Positions 17,505-26,941 of a stretch of 64,000 bases of DNA are shown here, piece by piece (position 1 is the stretch's first letter; every line of letters starts with the position of its first letter). Under the pieces are notes generated by a model that saw only the letters and a list, made by a program, of their open reading frames with translations, was not told the DNA's origin and did no database searches. A program made the translations under genes and the position numbers. Source of the DNA: Bradyrhizobium sp. CCGE-LA001. Lineage in GTDB: Bacteria; Pseudomonadota; Alphaproteobacteria; Rhizobiales; Xanthobacteraceae. Location of the stretch: the NCBI RefSeq assembly GCF_000296215.2, contig NZ_CP013949.1, forward strand, positions 7,061,501 to 7,125,500, given 5' to 3'.

Positions 17505-18470
17505 ATGACCAAAGGCACACTGGCCGTCCTGATCAACAGCATGCAGCAGAACTGGACGCCGGAGCGCTGGAAAGCCCGGTTCGACGCAGTCTGCGGCGGC
17601 CGCCCCGTGGCGCTGCTGCCCAATTCCGCGCTCGATCCAGCCGAGGTGCACTATGCCGCTGTGTGGAAGCCGGTGCCTGGCGATCTCGGCGCGTTCCCCA
17701 ACCTGCGTGCGATCTTCAATCTGGGTGCCGGCGTCGATGCGCTGATGGCGGACAAGAGCCTGCCTGACGTGCCGCTGGTGCGCGTCGCCGTGCCCGACCT
17801 GACCAACCGCATGACCGAATATGTCGTGTTGCACGTGCTGATGCACCACCGCCAGGAGCTTTACCTGCGGGAGTCGCAGCGCGCGAAGCGCTGGGAGCCG
17901 ACCTATCAATGGCCGGCCAGCGCCATCACTGTCGGCATCATGGGATTGGGCACTCTCGGCGCCGACGCGGCCGATGTGCTGCGCAGGCTCGGCTTCCGCG
18001 TTGCCGGCTGGAGCCGCAGCCCGCGCACGATCGACGGTGTCGAATGCTTCCATGGCACGGCCGGGATGGACGCGTTCCTGCGCAAGACCGACATCCTGGT
18101 CTCACTGCTGCCGCTGACGCCCGACACGCATGGCATCCTCAACCGCGACGTCTTCGCCAAGCTCAACCGCAACGGCCCGCTCGGCGCACCGGTGCTGATC
18201 AACGCCGGCCGCGGCGGCTTGCAGAACGAAACCGACATCCTGGCCTGCCTCGACGACGGTACGCTGGGCGCCGCCTCGCTCGACGTCTTCGTGCAGGAGC
18301 CGCAACCGAAAGACAGCCGGTTCTGGACCCACCCCAAGGTGGTGCTGACCCCGCACAATGCCGCGGACACCGACGCGGACGCGATCTCGGCCTACGTCGC
18401 CGAGCAGATCGCACGCTTCGAGGCGGGCGCTGCGCTGGAGAACGTGGTGGATCGGGCAAGAGGGTATTAG
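17505..18470 (+). CDS. ghrA: 2-hydroxyacid dehydrogenase, glyoxylate/hydroxypyruvate reductase A-like
   Basis: A 321-residue D-2-hydroxyacid dehydrogenase that reduces glyoxylate or hydroxypyruvate with NAD(P)H. The Rossmann motif VGIMGLGTLGADAADVL is in the middle. The catalytic Arg is in NAGRGGLQ, Glu is in VFVQEPQPKDSRFW, and His is in LTPHNAADTD. ATG at 17505 with GAGG upstream; the open frame before it is not protein-like. It is divergent from the YCII gene, 143 bases away. Confidence 0.9.
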   Translation: MTKGTLAVLINSMQQNWTPERWKARFDAVCGGRPVALLPNSALDPAEVHYAAVWKPVPGDLGAFPNLRAIFNLGAGVDALMADKSLPDVPLVRVAVPDLTNRMTEYVVLHVLMHHRQELYLRESQRAKRWEPTYQWPASAITVGIMGLGTLGADAADVLRRLGFRVAGWSRSPRTIDGVECFHGTAGMDAFLRKTDILVSLLPLTPDTHGILNRDVFAKLNRNGPLGAPVLINAGRGGLQNETDILACLDDGTLGAASLDVFVQEPQPKDSRFWTHPKVVLTPHNAADTDADAISAYVAEQIARFEAGAALENVVDRARGY

Positions 18471-18521
18471 AGGCTCGCCAGCTCTACACACTCTCTGTCG
18501 TCCGCTGTCCGGAACGACAGC

Positions 18522-19190
18522 TCAGGTTTTCGGCCCAGCCCCCACCATGACGTCGATCGCGCCCTTCACGATCGCCTCGAGCTCCTTGCGCGGAACGCGC
18601 GCACGGGAGCGGATGGCGATGGTGTGGATGGTGGCCGAAGCGATCTGCGCCAGCGCGAATGGATCGGCGCTCTCTGGCAGCTCGCCTTTCTCCTTGGCGC
18701 GGCGGAAGCAACTTGCAAAAGCCTTGTCGAGACCGGTAAGGCCCTCGAGCACCAGGGCGCGGATCTCGGGATCGCCAACGGCTTCGGACGCGGCCGTCAC
18801 CACCGTGAAGCAACCGCGCGGGCCGGTGTCGCCGGACAGATAGATGTCCAGCGCGGCGGCGTAGATGCGTTCCAGCCGCGGACGTACCGGCATCTCCTGG
18901 CGAAAGATATCGACCATCGCCGCGCCGGCTTGCTCGCGATAGCGCTGGTAGCTCTTGATGTAGAGCTCGCGCTTGTCGCCGAAAGCGCCATAGAGGCTCG
19001 GACGATTCATCCCCGTCGCCTCGCTGAGATCGTCGAGTGAGGTCGCGGCAAAGCCCTGCTTGCGGAACAGATCGAGCGCGCGGCCGAGCGCGACATCGGG
19101 CTCGTAGGCACGCGGACGGCCGCGGCGCTTGGGTTCGGCGCGCCGCGCGGGTGCATTGGCAGCAGCTGGCGGCTTCGATTTTTGTACCAT
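18522..19190 (-). CDS. TetR/AcrR family transcriptional regulator
   Basis: A 222-residue TetR regulator. After a Lys/Arg/Ala-rich tail, GRPRAYEPDVALGRALDLF begins the helix-turn-helix (about 25-75; LDDLSEATGMNRPSLYGAFG). The C-terminal domain carries RGCFTVVTAASEA, seen in the TetR_C subgroup of AcuR/YcnC-like regulators. It is divergent from a GST gene, with paired inverted repeats between them, so it probably represses itself and the GST. Confidence 0.9.
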   Translation of the reverse strand: MVQKSKPPAAANAPARRAEPKRRGRPRAYEPDVALGRALDLFRKQGFAATSLDDLSEATGMNRPSLYGAFGDKRELYIKSYQRYREQAGAAMVDIFRQEMPVRPRLERIYAAALDIYLSGDTGPRGCFTVVTAASEAVGDPEIRALVLEGLTGLDKAFASCFRRAKEKGELPESADPFALAQIASATIHTIAIRSRARVPRKELEAIVKGAIDVMVGAGPKT

Positions 19191-19243
19191 TCCGCAAATT
19201 AATCCTTGACCGCCTTTATACTATGCAAGATGGTACAAAAATC
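19177..19243. promoter_or_regulatory. paired inverted repeats in TetR/GST divergent promoter
   Basis: GATTTTTGTACCAT (19177-19190) and its exact reverse complement ATGGTACAAAAATC (19230-19243) frame the 39 bases between the two sites. The left copy covers the TetR start codon; the right one lies 64 bases before the GST start. Each half has a GTAC core. This looks like a two-site operator for the TetR protein. TATACT at 19217-19222 may be a -10 element. Confidence 0.7.
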
Positions 19244-19307
19244 AATCTGGCCAGGTTGAGCGACACTCCGAAATGTCACATCGAGGAATTGCCCAAGGAG
19301 GCTACAG

Positions 19308-19949
19308 ATGGATCTCTATTTCTCGCCGCTCGCCTGTTCGATGGCGACCCGCGTCGCGCTGTACGAAGCCGGCGCCGAGGCGAATTATCTCGAAGTCGAT
19401 CCGCCGTCCAAGAAGGTGCTGAACGACGGCTCCGACTTCCGTACCGTGAATCCGATCGGCCTCGTGCCGACGCTGCGCACCGACGAGGGCGTGGTGCTGA
19501 CCGAGAACGCGGCGATCCTGCAATATGTCGCCGACCGCTTTCCGCAATCCGGCCTCGGCGCCGCCGGCATCGAGCGCACGCGGCTGCATCAATGGCTCTG
19601 CTTCATCGGCACCGAGCTGCACAAGAGCCTGTTCGTTCCCCTGCTCGACCGCAAGGCGCCGCAGGAGGCCAAGGCCTATGCGCTGGAGAAGAACCTGTCG
19701 CGGCTCGACTATCTCGACAACCATCTCAAGGGTCGCGACTTCCTGCTCGACCATTTCAGCGTCGCCGACGCCTATCTCGTCACGGTCATCAATTGGACCA
19801 TGGCGACCCCGCCGGTCGAGCTCGCGAAATGGCCGAACCTGAAGGCCTATCACGACCGCCTGCGTCAGCGGCCATCGGTTGCGCGCGCGATCGCGGAGGA
19901 ATTCGAGCTGTACAAGGCCGAGCTCGCGCGGAAGAAGGCGGCGGCCTAA
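19308..19949 (+). CDS. glutathione S-transferase
   Basis: A 213-residue GST. The thioredoxin-like N-domain (1-80) has YFSPLACSMATRVAL with Cys10, the position used by beta-class GSTs, and TENAAILQYVADRFP for glutathione binding. The helical C-domain has FLLDHFSVADAYLV. AAGGAGG lies just before the ATG. Likely detoxification of an electrophile, controlled by the divergent TetR gene. Confidence 0.93.
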   Translation: MDLYFSPLACSMATRVALYEAGAEANYLEVDPPSKKVLNDGSDFRTVNPIGLVPTLRTDEGVVLTENAAILQYVADRFPQSGLGAAGIERTRLHQWLCFIGTELHKSLFVPLLDRKAPQEAKAYALEKNLSRLDYLDNHLKGRDFLLDHFSVADAYLVTVINWTMATPPVELAKWPNLKAYHDRLRQRPSVARAIAEEFELYKAELARKKAAA

Positions 19950-19960
19950 CCGAGAATGTC

Positions 19961-20043
19961 GTCGTGCCCGGGCTTGTCCCGGGCATCCACGTTCTTCGTA
20001 CCGAGAACAAGGCGTGGATGGCCGGGACAAGCCCGGCCATGAC
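19961..20043. repeat. palindromic repeat, GCCCGGGCTTGTCCCGG family
   Basis: A long inverted repeat: TGCCCGGGCTTGTCCCGGGC and TCCACG on the left, CGTGGATGGCCGGGACAAGC and CCGGCCATGAC on the right, around a short middle. It is the second copy of the family at 15606-15682 and ends the GST transcript region. Confidence 0.8.
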
Positions 20044-20091
20044 GGTGTTGAAGCTTCGGCGTCCCTATTTGGAGCCGGGGCGATGTAGAGT

Positions 20092-20244
20092 CTACCCGTA
20101 CAGCACGCGCGGCAGGATCGTGACGATGCCGGGCCAGAGCGTCAGCAGCAGCACGAAGCCGATCATGATGACCAGATACGGCAGCGTGACGCGCGCAATG
20201 TAGCCGAGCCCGTCAGACGCCAGCGCGTCACCGCGCGTACCCAT
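20092..20244 (-). pseudogene. 3' remnant of a TRAP transporter large permease (DctM)
   Basis: The reverse strand, read to TAG at 20092-20094, gives a 43-residue tail with LGYIARVTLPYLVIMIGFV and LPRVLYG, the typical last helix of DctM. An ATG at 20244 gives a 50-residue frame but no upstream domain exists; the remaining approximately 380 residues are absent. It overlaps the end of hyuB by 17 bases. Probably the scar of a deletion that joined this tail to the hydantoinase genes. Confidence 0.7.
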
Positions 20245-21886
20245 AAACTGCAGCTGCATTGTCCGAAGAGACGAAGCCGCTTTCGACGTCGTCCTTGACC
20301 GCCGCGCGCTCGCGCGTCGCGGGATCGCCGATGCCGGCGCCGCCGGGCGTCAGCACCACCAGCCGGTCGTCCGGCGGCACTTGCTGGAAGCCTTTTCCGC
20401 GCAGCTTCTTGCCGGACTTGAGGCCGACATAACCGGCCTCGCCGTCACGCCCGCCATCGCGGCCGCGCGGCGGATGATCGATGCGGTCGAACGCGGCGAG
20501 AATGTCGAATGGCGCATCGACGCCGCTGCCGACCTCGATGATCTGGCCGAGACCGCCGCGGGTGCGCCCCGGCCCGCCGGAATCCGGCCGCAGCTCCTTG
20601 CGCCAGAAGATCAAGGGCGTCTGCGTCTCCGCGATCTCGACCGGCGTGCCGCGCACGCCACTGGGGTAGGCCGTCGCCGACAGGCCGTCTTTGCCGAAGC
20701 GCGCACCGGTGCCACCATTGGAGGTCACCGCCATCGAGAACCCGTAATTGCCGCCGGCGCCGCTTCGCGTCTGGCCGCGCACGTTGAGATTCCACAGGCA
20801 CGATGTGCCTTCGGCCGGCACGCGCTCGGGAATGATCTGGCGCAGGCAGCCGAACACGACGTCGGGCAGCATCTGACCGATGACGTGGCGCGAGGCGACA
20901 GGCGCCGGCTTCGGCGCATTGAGGATCGCCCCCGCCGGCGCCGACACCGTCAGCGGCGAGAGCGACCCGGCATTGTTCGGGATCTGCGATGCCACGACGC
21001 AGCCGAGGCCGAACACGGTATAGGCCGTGGTGTAAGACAAAGGCACATTGATGCCGAACCTGGAGGCTGCGGAAGTGCCGTCGAAATCGACGTGGATGCC
21101 GGCATCCGTGATCGTCAGCGTCGCCGCGAGCGTGACCGGCGCATCATAGCCGTCGACGACCATGGTGTTGCGCCAGCTGCCCTTCGGCAGCTTGGCGATC
21201 TCGGCAAGCACGGCCTCGCGCGAGCGCTCGCAGATGTAGTCGCCGAGCTCGTCGAGCGTGTCGATGCCGAACTCGGTCATCATCTCGACCAGGCGCTCGC
21301 AGCCGACGTCGTTGCAGCCGGCGAGCGAATAGGTATCGCCCTCGGTATCGATCGGCAGCCGCGTGTTGGTGCGGATCATCGCCATCAGCGTTTCGTTGAC
21401 GACACCCTGGTCGATCAGCTTGAGCATGGGGATATAGAGACCCTCCATGAACACGTCAGTGGCGTCAGGCCCGAAGCCGATGCCGCCGATGTCCATGAGA
21501 TGGCTGGTGCAGGAGAACAGCGCGACCGGCTTGCCGTCCTTGAAGCAGGGCGTGGTGACGACGAAATCGTTGAGGTGACCGGTGCCCATCCAGGGATCGT
21601 TGGTGATGTAGGCATCGCCCTCCTTCATCGTCTCGATCGGGAAGTGTTCAATGAAGTGCTTGACCGATTCCGCCATCGAGTTGACGTGGCCGGGCGTGCC
21701 GGTCACCGCCTGCGCCAGCATTCGGCCCTTGAGATCGAACACGCCGGCCGAGAGGTCGCCGCATTCGCGCACGATCGGGCTGAATGCAGTGCGGAGCAGC
21801 ACCTGTGCCTGCTCCTCGACCACGGCGATCAGCCGGTGCCACATGATCTGGAGGTCGATCAGGCTCGCGCCGTTTGCCTTGCTCAT
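20228..21886 (-). CDS. hyuB: hydantoinase B / oxoprolinase family protein
   Basis: A 552-residue HyuB-type subunit of an ATP-dependent N-methylhydantoinase/5-oxoprolinase. It shows EEQAQVLLRTAFSPIVRECG, then GDAYITNDPWMGTGHLND, then HLMDIGGIGFGPDATDVF, all standard for HyuB. It starts 2 bases after hyuA stops. The real substrate (hydantoin, 5-oxoproline or other cyclic amide) is not predictable. The gene's end overlaps a TRAP permease remnant, which may be the lost transporter. Confidence 0.92.
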   Translation of the reverse strand: MSKANGASLIDLQIMWHRLIAVVEEQAQVLLRTAFSPIVRECGDLSAGVFDLKGRMLAQAVTGTPGHVNSMAESVKHFIEHFPIETMKEGDAYITNDPWMGTGHLNDFVVTTPCFKDGKPVALFSCTSHLMDIGGIGFGPDATDVFMEGLYIPMLKLIDQGVVNETLMAMIRTNTRLPIDTEGDTYSLAGCNDVGCERLVEMMTEFGIDTLDELGDYICERSREAVLAEIAKLPKGSWRNTMVVDGYDAPVTLAATLTITDAGIHVDFDGTSAASRFGINVPLSYTTAYTVFGLGCVVASQIPNNAGSLSPLTVSAPAGAILNAPKPAPVASRHVIGQMLPDVVFGCLRQIIPERVPAEGTSCLWNLNVRGQTRSGAGGNYGFSMAVTSNGGTGARFGKDGLSATAYPSGVRGTPVEIAETQTPLIFWRKELRPDSGGPGRTRGGLGQIIEVGSGVDAPFDILAAFDRIDHPPRGRDGGRDGEAGYVGLKSGKKLRGKGFQQVPPDDRLVVLTPGGAGIGDPATRERAAVKDDVESGFVSSDNAAAVYGYAR

Positions 21887-21888
21887 GA

Positions 21889-23973
21889 TCAGGCCGCCTT
21901 CCGTTCCATGACGATGCTGCCGGCACCGTCGATATGCGCGTCAAAACTGGTGGACACGAAGGTCGAAGTCTCGTCCTCCGCGATCACGGCGGGGCCCGCG
22001 ATAGTCGCACCCGGCGCCATGTCCTCGCGGCGGTAGAGCGGGATCTCGATCACCTCGCCTGCCCGACCGTCGAAGAATTTGCGGCTGCCGATGGCCTTTG
22101 CCGCCGGCTTGCGCGCGACGGCGGCGACCGCGGAGGGATTGCGCGCCTCCGTCGTGGCGAGCACCGACCAGCTCAGCACCTCGATCGCCGCGCCCGGGAT
22201 CGGCCGCTCGAACATCGCGGAATAATCCGCCTCGAATTTCTGGCGCAGGCCGGCAAGATCGGCCGTCGTCAGCCGCCGGTTCGGCAGCTCGACCGAGATC
22301 TCGTGACCCTGCCCGACATAGCGCATGAAGGCGGCGCGGCGCTCGCGCACCGGCGCGCCGGCAGCACCCGGCTCGACCAGCGCCCGCGCCTCGCTCGCCA
22401 TCTCCTGCAGGAGATCGGAGACCGCCTCGGTGTCGAAATCATCGAGCCGGACGTGACGGCTGCGCACCAGCTCATAGGCGATCGGTGCGGCGAGAAAGCC
22501 GACGGCCGAACCGACACCGGCATTGGACGGCACGATCACGCGGGAGACACCGATCTTCTCGGCGACGCGGGCCGCGTGCAGCGGCGCGGCGCCGCCGAAC
22601 GCGATCAGCGTGTGCTGGCCGACGACCGCGCCACGCTCGACCGCATGCACGCGCGCGGCGCTCGCCATGTTCTCGCAGACGACCTCGTGCACGGCATAGG
22701 CCGCGGTTTCCGCCGACATGCCGAGCGGCGCACCGACGTCGCGCAGCAGCGCCTGTTTCGAAAGCTCCGGATCGAGCTTGATCGTGCCGGCCGCGAAGGC
22801 ATCAGGGTCGATCATGCCGAGGGCAACGTCCGCATCCGTCACAGCCGGACGCTGCCCGCCGCGGCCGTAGCAGGCCGGTCCCGGCTCCGATGACGCACTC
22901 TCTGGCCCCACCGTGACGCGCTTCATCGCATCGACATGCGCGATCGAGCCGCCGCCGGCGCCGATCTCGACCATCTCGATCACGGGGATGCGCACCGGCA
23001 GACCGGAGCCCTTGAGGAAGCGCGCGGCGCGATCGACCTCGAACACGCGCGAGGTCTCGGGCTGGTACTTCTCGATCAGGCAGATTTTCGCGGTTGTGCC
23101 GCCCATGTCGAAGGACAGCACCTTGCTCTCGCCAAGACGCGCGGCGATCTGCGCCGCGAAGATCGCGCCGCCGGCCGGACCGGATTCGACGAGACGCACG
23201 GGGAAGCGGCGCGCCGTTTTGATTGACGTCACGCCGCCGCCTGACGTGACGAGGTAGATCGCGCCGCGGAACTGCTCGACCTGCAAGGCATCGGCCATGC
23301 GAGCGAGATAGCCGTCGATCAGGGGTTGCACATAGGCATTGGCAACCGCAGTGGAAGTGCGCTCATATTCGCGAATCTCGGGACATACCGCCGAGGACAC
23401 GGTCACGGAGATGCCGGGCATCTCCTTGCTGATGATCGCAGCCGTGCGCCGCTCGTGCTCGGGATTGGCATAGGAGTGCAGGAATGCGATCGCGACGCTC
23501 TCGACGCCTTGTTCACGCAATTTAGGCGCGAGTGCGCGCACCGCCGCTTCGTCCAGCGGGAGCCGGACGCCACCGTGCGCATCGATACGCTCGGGCACGG
23601 TGAAGCGAAGGCTGCGCGGCGCCAGCGGCTTCGGCTTGTCGATGCTGAGATCATATTGATCGTAGCGGCTCTCGGTGCCGATATCGAGCACGTCGCGGAA
23701 GCCGTCCGTCGCGATCAGCGCGGTTTTCGCGCCGCGGCGCTCGATGATGGCGTTGGTGGCGAGCGTGGTGCCGTGAATGAAGACGTCGATGTCGCTGATA
23801 TGCGCGCGCGCATCGGCAAGGATGAGGCGCATCCCGTCCAGCACCGCCTGCTCGGGCCGCTGCGGCGTCGTCAGCACCTTGCGTGTCTTCCGATCCTGTC
23901 CCACGTCCAGCACGATGTCGGTGAACGTGCCACCGATATCGACGGCAAGCCGTACCTCGGCTCCCTCAAGCAT
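21889..23973 (-). CDS. hyuA: hydantoinase A / oxoprolinase family protein
   Basis: A 694-residue HyuA subunit of the ATP-dependent amidohydrolase. The N-terminal VRLAVDIGGTFTDIVLD and later SFDMGGTTAKICLIE are the phosphate-binding motifs of the ASKHA-like fold. HGTTLATNAIIERRGAKTAL and NAYVQPLIDGYL are also diagnostic. The C-terminal part carries the acetone carboxylase/hydantoinase domain. It forms a two-gene operon with hyuB. It begins upstream of a 140-base gap with no assigned regulator. Confidence 0.93.
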   Translation of the reverse strand: MLEGAEVRLAVDIGGTFTDIVLDVGQDRKTRKVLTTPQRPEQAVLDGMRLILADARAHISDIDVFIHGTTLATNAIIERRGAKTALIATDGFRDVLDIGTESRYDQYDLSIDKPKPLAPRSLRFTVPERIDAHGGVRLPLDEAAVRALAPKLREQGVESVAIAFLHSYANPEHERRTAAIISKEMPGISVTVSSAVCPEIREYERTSTAVANAYVQPLIDGYLARMADALQVEQFRGAIYLVTSGGGVTSIKTARRFPVRLVESGPAGGAIFAAQIAARLGESKVLSFDMGGTTAKICLIEKYQPETSRVFEVDRAARFLKGSGLPVRIPVIEMVEIGAGGGSIAHVDAMKRVTVGPESASSEPGPACYGRGGQRPAVTDADVALGMIDPDAFAAGTIKLDPELSKQALLRDVGAPLGMSAETAAYAVHEVVCENMASAARVHAVERGAVVGQHTLIAFGGAAPLHAARVAEKIGVSRVIVPSNAGVGSAVGFLAAPIAYELVRSRHVRLDDFDTEAVSDLLQEMASEARALVEPGAAGAPVRERRAAFMRYVGQGHEISVELPNRRLTTADLAGLRQKFEADYSAMFERPIPGAAIEVLSWSVLATTEARNPSAVAAVARKPAAKAIGSRKFFDGRAGEVIEIPLYRREDMAPGATIAGPAVIAEDETSTFVSTSFDAHIDGAGSIVMERKAA

Positions 23974-24114
23974 TCCAAATTCTCCGCGCTGATCATCAAG
24001 ACTGAGACTGAAAGCGCAGCAATTTCCATGCCATGGACGACGGGGACAACGCCGCGCCCGGCTATTCTGCTTGGCACCTATGCAATAGGCAAGACGTGTT
24101 CGTGGTCGGCGCGA

Positions 24115-24936
24115 TCAGAGCAGGAATGCGAGCGCCGTCTCGCAGCGCTCCTCGACCTTCAGCGTCAAGAGATCGTCGGCGCGGGTGCGGCCGAGATTGA
24201 CTGCCGCAATCGGAATGTTGCGCTGCGCGGCAGCTTGTACGAAGCGAAATCCGGAATAGACCATCAACGAGGAGCCGACCACGAGCATGGCGTCGGCCTG
24301 CGCCAGATGATCCCGCGCAACAGCGACGATGTCGCGCGGGACGTTCTCGCCGAAGAACACGACGTCGGGCTTGAGGATGCCGCCGCAGACTTCGCAGGCC
24401 GGAACCTGGAAAGACGAAAAATCCTCGTGCTCGAGATCAGCGTCACCATCAGGAGCATCGGCCGCATCGAGCGTCAGCCACCCCGCATTCGCCCGGCCAA
24501 GCGCGTGCTGAAACTCATCGCGCGGCATCTTCGCCCCGCAACCCATGCAGCGAACCAGGTCGAGCCGTCCGTGCAGATCGATCACCTGCCGGTGGCCGGC
24601 GGACTGATGCAGGCGGTCGACGTTCTGCGTCAGCAGCATCCCGCACCGGCCGTTCGCCTCGAGCCGGGCCAGCGCATGATGCGCATCGTTCGGCTTCGCC
24701 TGGCCGAACCGCCGCCAGCCGATCAGGCTGCGCGCCCAATAGCGCTGCCGCGTATGCTCGTCCGACATGAAGGCCTGGAAATTGACCGGCTGGGTCCGCT
24801 TCCAGTTGCCGTGGCTGTCGCGGTAATCGGGAATGCCCGAATTGGTGCTGCAGCCGGCGCCGGTCAGCACGAACAGCCGTTTGTGCCGGCCGATGAAATC
24901 CTGGAGCGGCGGGGTTGCCGGCGGAGCATTCTTCAT
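24115..24936 (-). CDS. NAD-dependent protein deacetylase, Sir2 family
   Basis: Sirtuin of 273 residues that removes acyl groups from lysines using NAD. LTGAGCSTNSGIPDYRD (24-40) and TQNVDRLH bind NAD; catalytic His122 is in IDLHGRL. Zinc ligands are Cys130/Cys133 (RCMGCG) and Cys181/Cys184 (CEVCGG). The pattern is the SIRT4-like class II group. The ATG at 24936 is chosen; the frame opens earlier but has no family sequence. It stands alone between hyuA and the antiporter. Confidence 0.94.
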   Translation of the reverse strand: MKNAPPATPPLQDFIGRHKRLFVLTGAGCSTNSGIPDYRDSHGNWKRTQPVNFQAFMSDEHTRQRYWARSLIGWRRFGQAKPNDAHHALARLEANGRCGMLLTQNVDRLHQSAGHRQVIDLHGRLDLVRCMGCGAKMPRDEFQHALGRANAGWLTLDAADAPDGDADLEHEDFSSFQVPACEVCGGILKPDVVFFGENVPRDIVAVARDHLAQADAMLVVGSSLMVYSGFRFVQAAAQRNIPIAAVNLGRTRADDLLTLKVEERCETALAFLL

Positions 24937-25012
24937 GGCGCAGATGTAGGTCGTGCGGGCTCGTTTTGCCAGATCAGGGCAATCCCGGCGCATGGCGACC
25001 TCGCGTAGCCCG

Positions 25013-26812
25013 CTAGCGCGGGGACCGCCGCCCCGTGAGATCGAGCGGACGAGGCTTCTCCTGCCCAGCCTTGCGAGCGGCTTGCTGCAGCGTCAGCCGG
25101 AATTCGTCGCGCTTCTCGTGGACCGAGGCGATCGCATGACCAACTGCAACGCCGAGGCCTACCAGTGCGGCTTCGGACAGCTGCAGGCTCGCCTCGATGG
25201 TTTCCGGCACCGCATCGGTTGCGCCGATCGCATAGAGATGGCGGGCATGATCGGCGTCCCGCGCACGCGAAACGATCAGCACATCCGGCCGCACCGCGCG
25301 AATCCGCTCGACGACGGCATCGATCGCCGGCCGCGACTGGACAGTGATGATCACGCCGGTGGTCTGCATCAGGCCGCAGGCTTCGAGGAAGCCCTGCTCC
25401 GTCGCATCACCGAAATAGACCTTGTGACCGTCGCGGCGGTCGCGCGCCACGCCGATCGGTTCGTGATCGACCGCGATGTAGTCCAGGCCATGGCTGGTCA
25501 GCAGCGAGCAGACGACCTTCCCGACGCGGCCGTAGCCGACCACGATGGCCTGCGCCCGGTCGACGGGCGGCCGAACCGCCAGCTCGGGATCGGGCGAGCG
25601 CTCGGGGCCCAGCTTCGCGGCCAATCGTCGTCCGAGCATGCCGAGAAGCGGCGTCAAGGCCATCGTCACCGCGGTGACGGCGACGGCAAAGCTCGACACG
25701 CGCGGCTCGATCAAGCCGCTGGCCACCGCCATTCCGATGCTGACGAAAGCGAATTCGCCGACGGGACCCAGCAGGAAGCCGATCTCGATCGCCGCCGCCC
25801 AGGAGAGCTTGAAAAGCCGGCCGAGGAGGATGAGCACGATCGCCTTGCCGACGAGAATGCCGATGACGGCGGCCAGCAGCCAACCGGGCTCGCGCATGAA
25901 CACGCGGAAGTCGATGGCCATGCCGACGGTGAAGAAGAAGATGCCGATCAGCAGTCCCTTGAACGGCTCGACGGTGGCCTCGATCGCCTTGCCGTACTCG
26001 GTCTCGGCCAGCATCAGTCCCGCAACGAATGCACCGAGCGCCATCGACAGTCCCGCCTGGTGCGCGGCAATCCCTGCGCCGACGATGACGAACAGGGTCG
26101 CGGCGACGAACAACTCCGTCGAATGGGTGCCCGCAACCATCTGGAACAGCGGACGCATCAGCAGCCGTCCGACCAGAGTGAGGAAAGCGACCGCCAGCGC
26201 TGCCTTCAGGATCGCACTGGAGATGTGCGCCACGACGGAGCCACCAGTGCCCGCGCCGAGCACCGAGACGAAAACGAGAATGGGGACCACGACGAGGTCC
26301 TGCGCCAGCAGCACCGAGAAGCTGGCACGCCCGGAAGAGGTGGAAAGCCGCCTCTCGTTGGACAGAAGCTCGAGCACGATCGCCGTCGAGGACAGCGCGA
26401 GGCTGGCGCCGAGGATGACGGCGGTGTCGGAGCTCTGTCCGGCGAGCAGCGCCGCCCCGAAAATCATGGCTGAGGTCACCAGCACCTGCAGGCCGCCGAG
26501 CCCGAACACCAGGCGCCGCATCGTGACGAGCCGCCGGAAGGACAGCTCGAGCCCGATCAGGAATAGCAGGAACACGATGCCGAGATTGGCGATACCCTCG
26601 ACGTTCTGCGCATCCGCCACCGTGAACCAGTACAGGAACGGGAGATCCTTGACGAGCGAGCCGAGCCCGAGCGGACCGAGGATGGCGCCCGCACCGAGAT
26701 AGCCCAGCACCGGATTGATGCCCCAATGCCGGACAATCGGCACCACGACGCCGGCGGTGCCGAGGACCACCAGCGCGTCACTGTAGGCATTGATGTTGAT
26801 GGTTGTGGTCAC
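25013..26812 (-). CDS. CPA2 family monovalent cation:proton antiporter with RCK domain
   Basis: A 599-residue Kef/YbaL-type transporter. About twelve membrane helices (roughly 8-405) include VLGYLGAGAILGPLG, FLLFLIGLELSFRRL and LSSTAIVLELL; then a TrkA_N/RCK domain from AIVVGYGRVGKVVCSLL (about 430-550), which binds NAD(H). Predicted to exchange K+ or Na+ for H+. The start is GTG at 26812 with AAGGG upstream; the longer open frame has a Trp/Cys-rich non-family beginning. No KefF/KefG partner is near. Confidence 0.92.
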   Translation of the reverse strand: MTTTININAYSDALVVLGTAGVVVPIVRHWGINPVLGYLGAGAILGPLGLGSLVKDLPFLYWFTVADAQNVEGIANLGIVFLLFLIGLELSFRRLVTMRRLVFGLGGLQVLVTSAMIFGAALLAGQSSDTAVILGASLALSSTAIVLELLSNERRLSTSSGRASFSVLLAQDLVVVPILVFVSVLGAGTGGSVVAHISSAILKAALAVAFLTLVGRLLMRPLFQMVAGTHSTELFVAATLFVIVGAGIAAHQAGLSMALGAFVAGLMLAETEYGKAIEATVEPFKGLLIGIFFFTVGMAIDFRVFMREPGWLLAAVIGILVGKAIVLILLGRLFKLSWAAAIEIGFLLGPVGEFAFVSIGMAVASGLIEPRVSSFAVAVTAVTMALTPLLGMLGRRLAAKLGPERSPDPELAVRPPVDRAQAIVVGYGRVGKVVCSLLTSHGLDYIAVDHEPIGVARDRRDGHKVYFGDATEQGFLEACGLMQTTGVIITVQSRPAIDAVVERIRAVRPDVLIVSRARDADHARHLYAIGATDAVPETIEASLQLSEAALVGLGVAVGHAIASVHEKRDEFRLTLQQAARKAGQEKPRPLDLTGRRSPR

Positions 26813-26941
26813 GAGCCCTTCACGTGTCGGCGTCTGCCATAACGGCAGCGTCGTCCACGGTCGATAGCACACGGCGCCGCAGACGCCCAAACGACCCTGA
26901 CCTTTTCCTCCGGCGCGGGGTACGCGGTAAAAAGCTGACGT

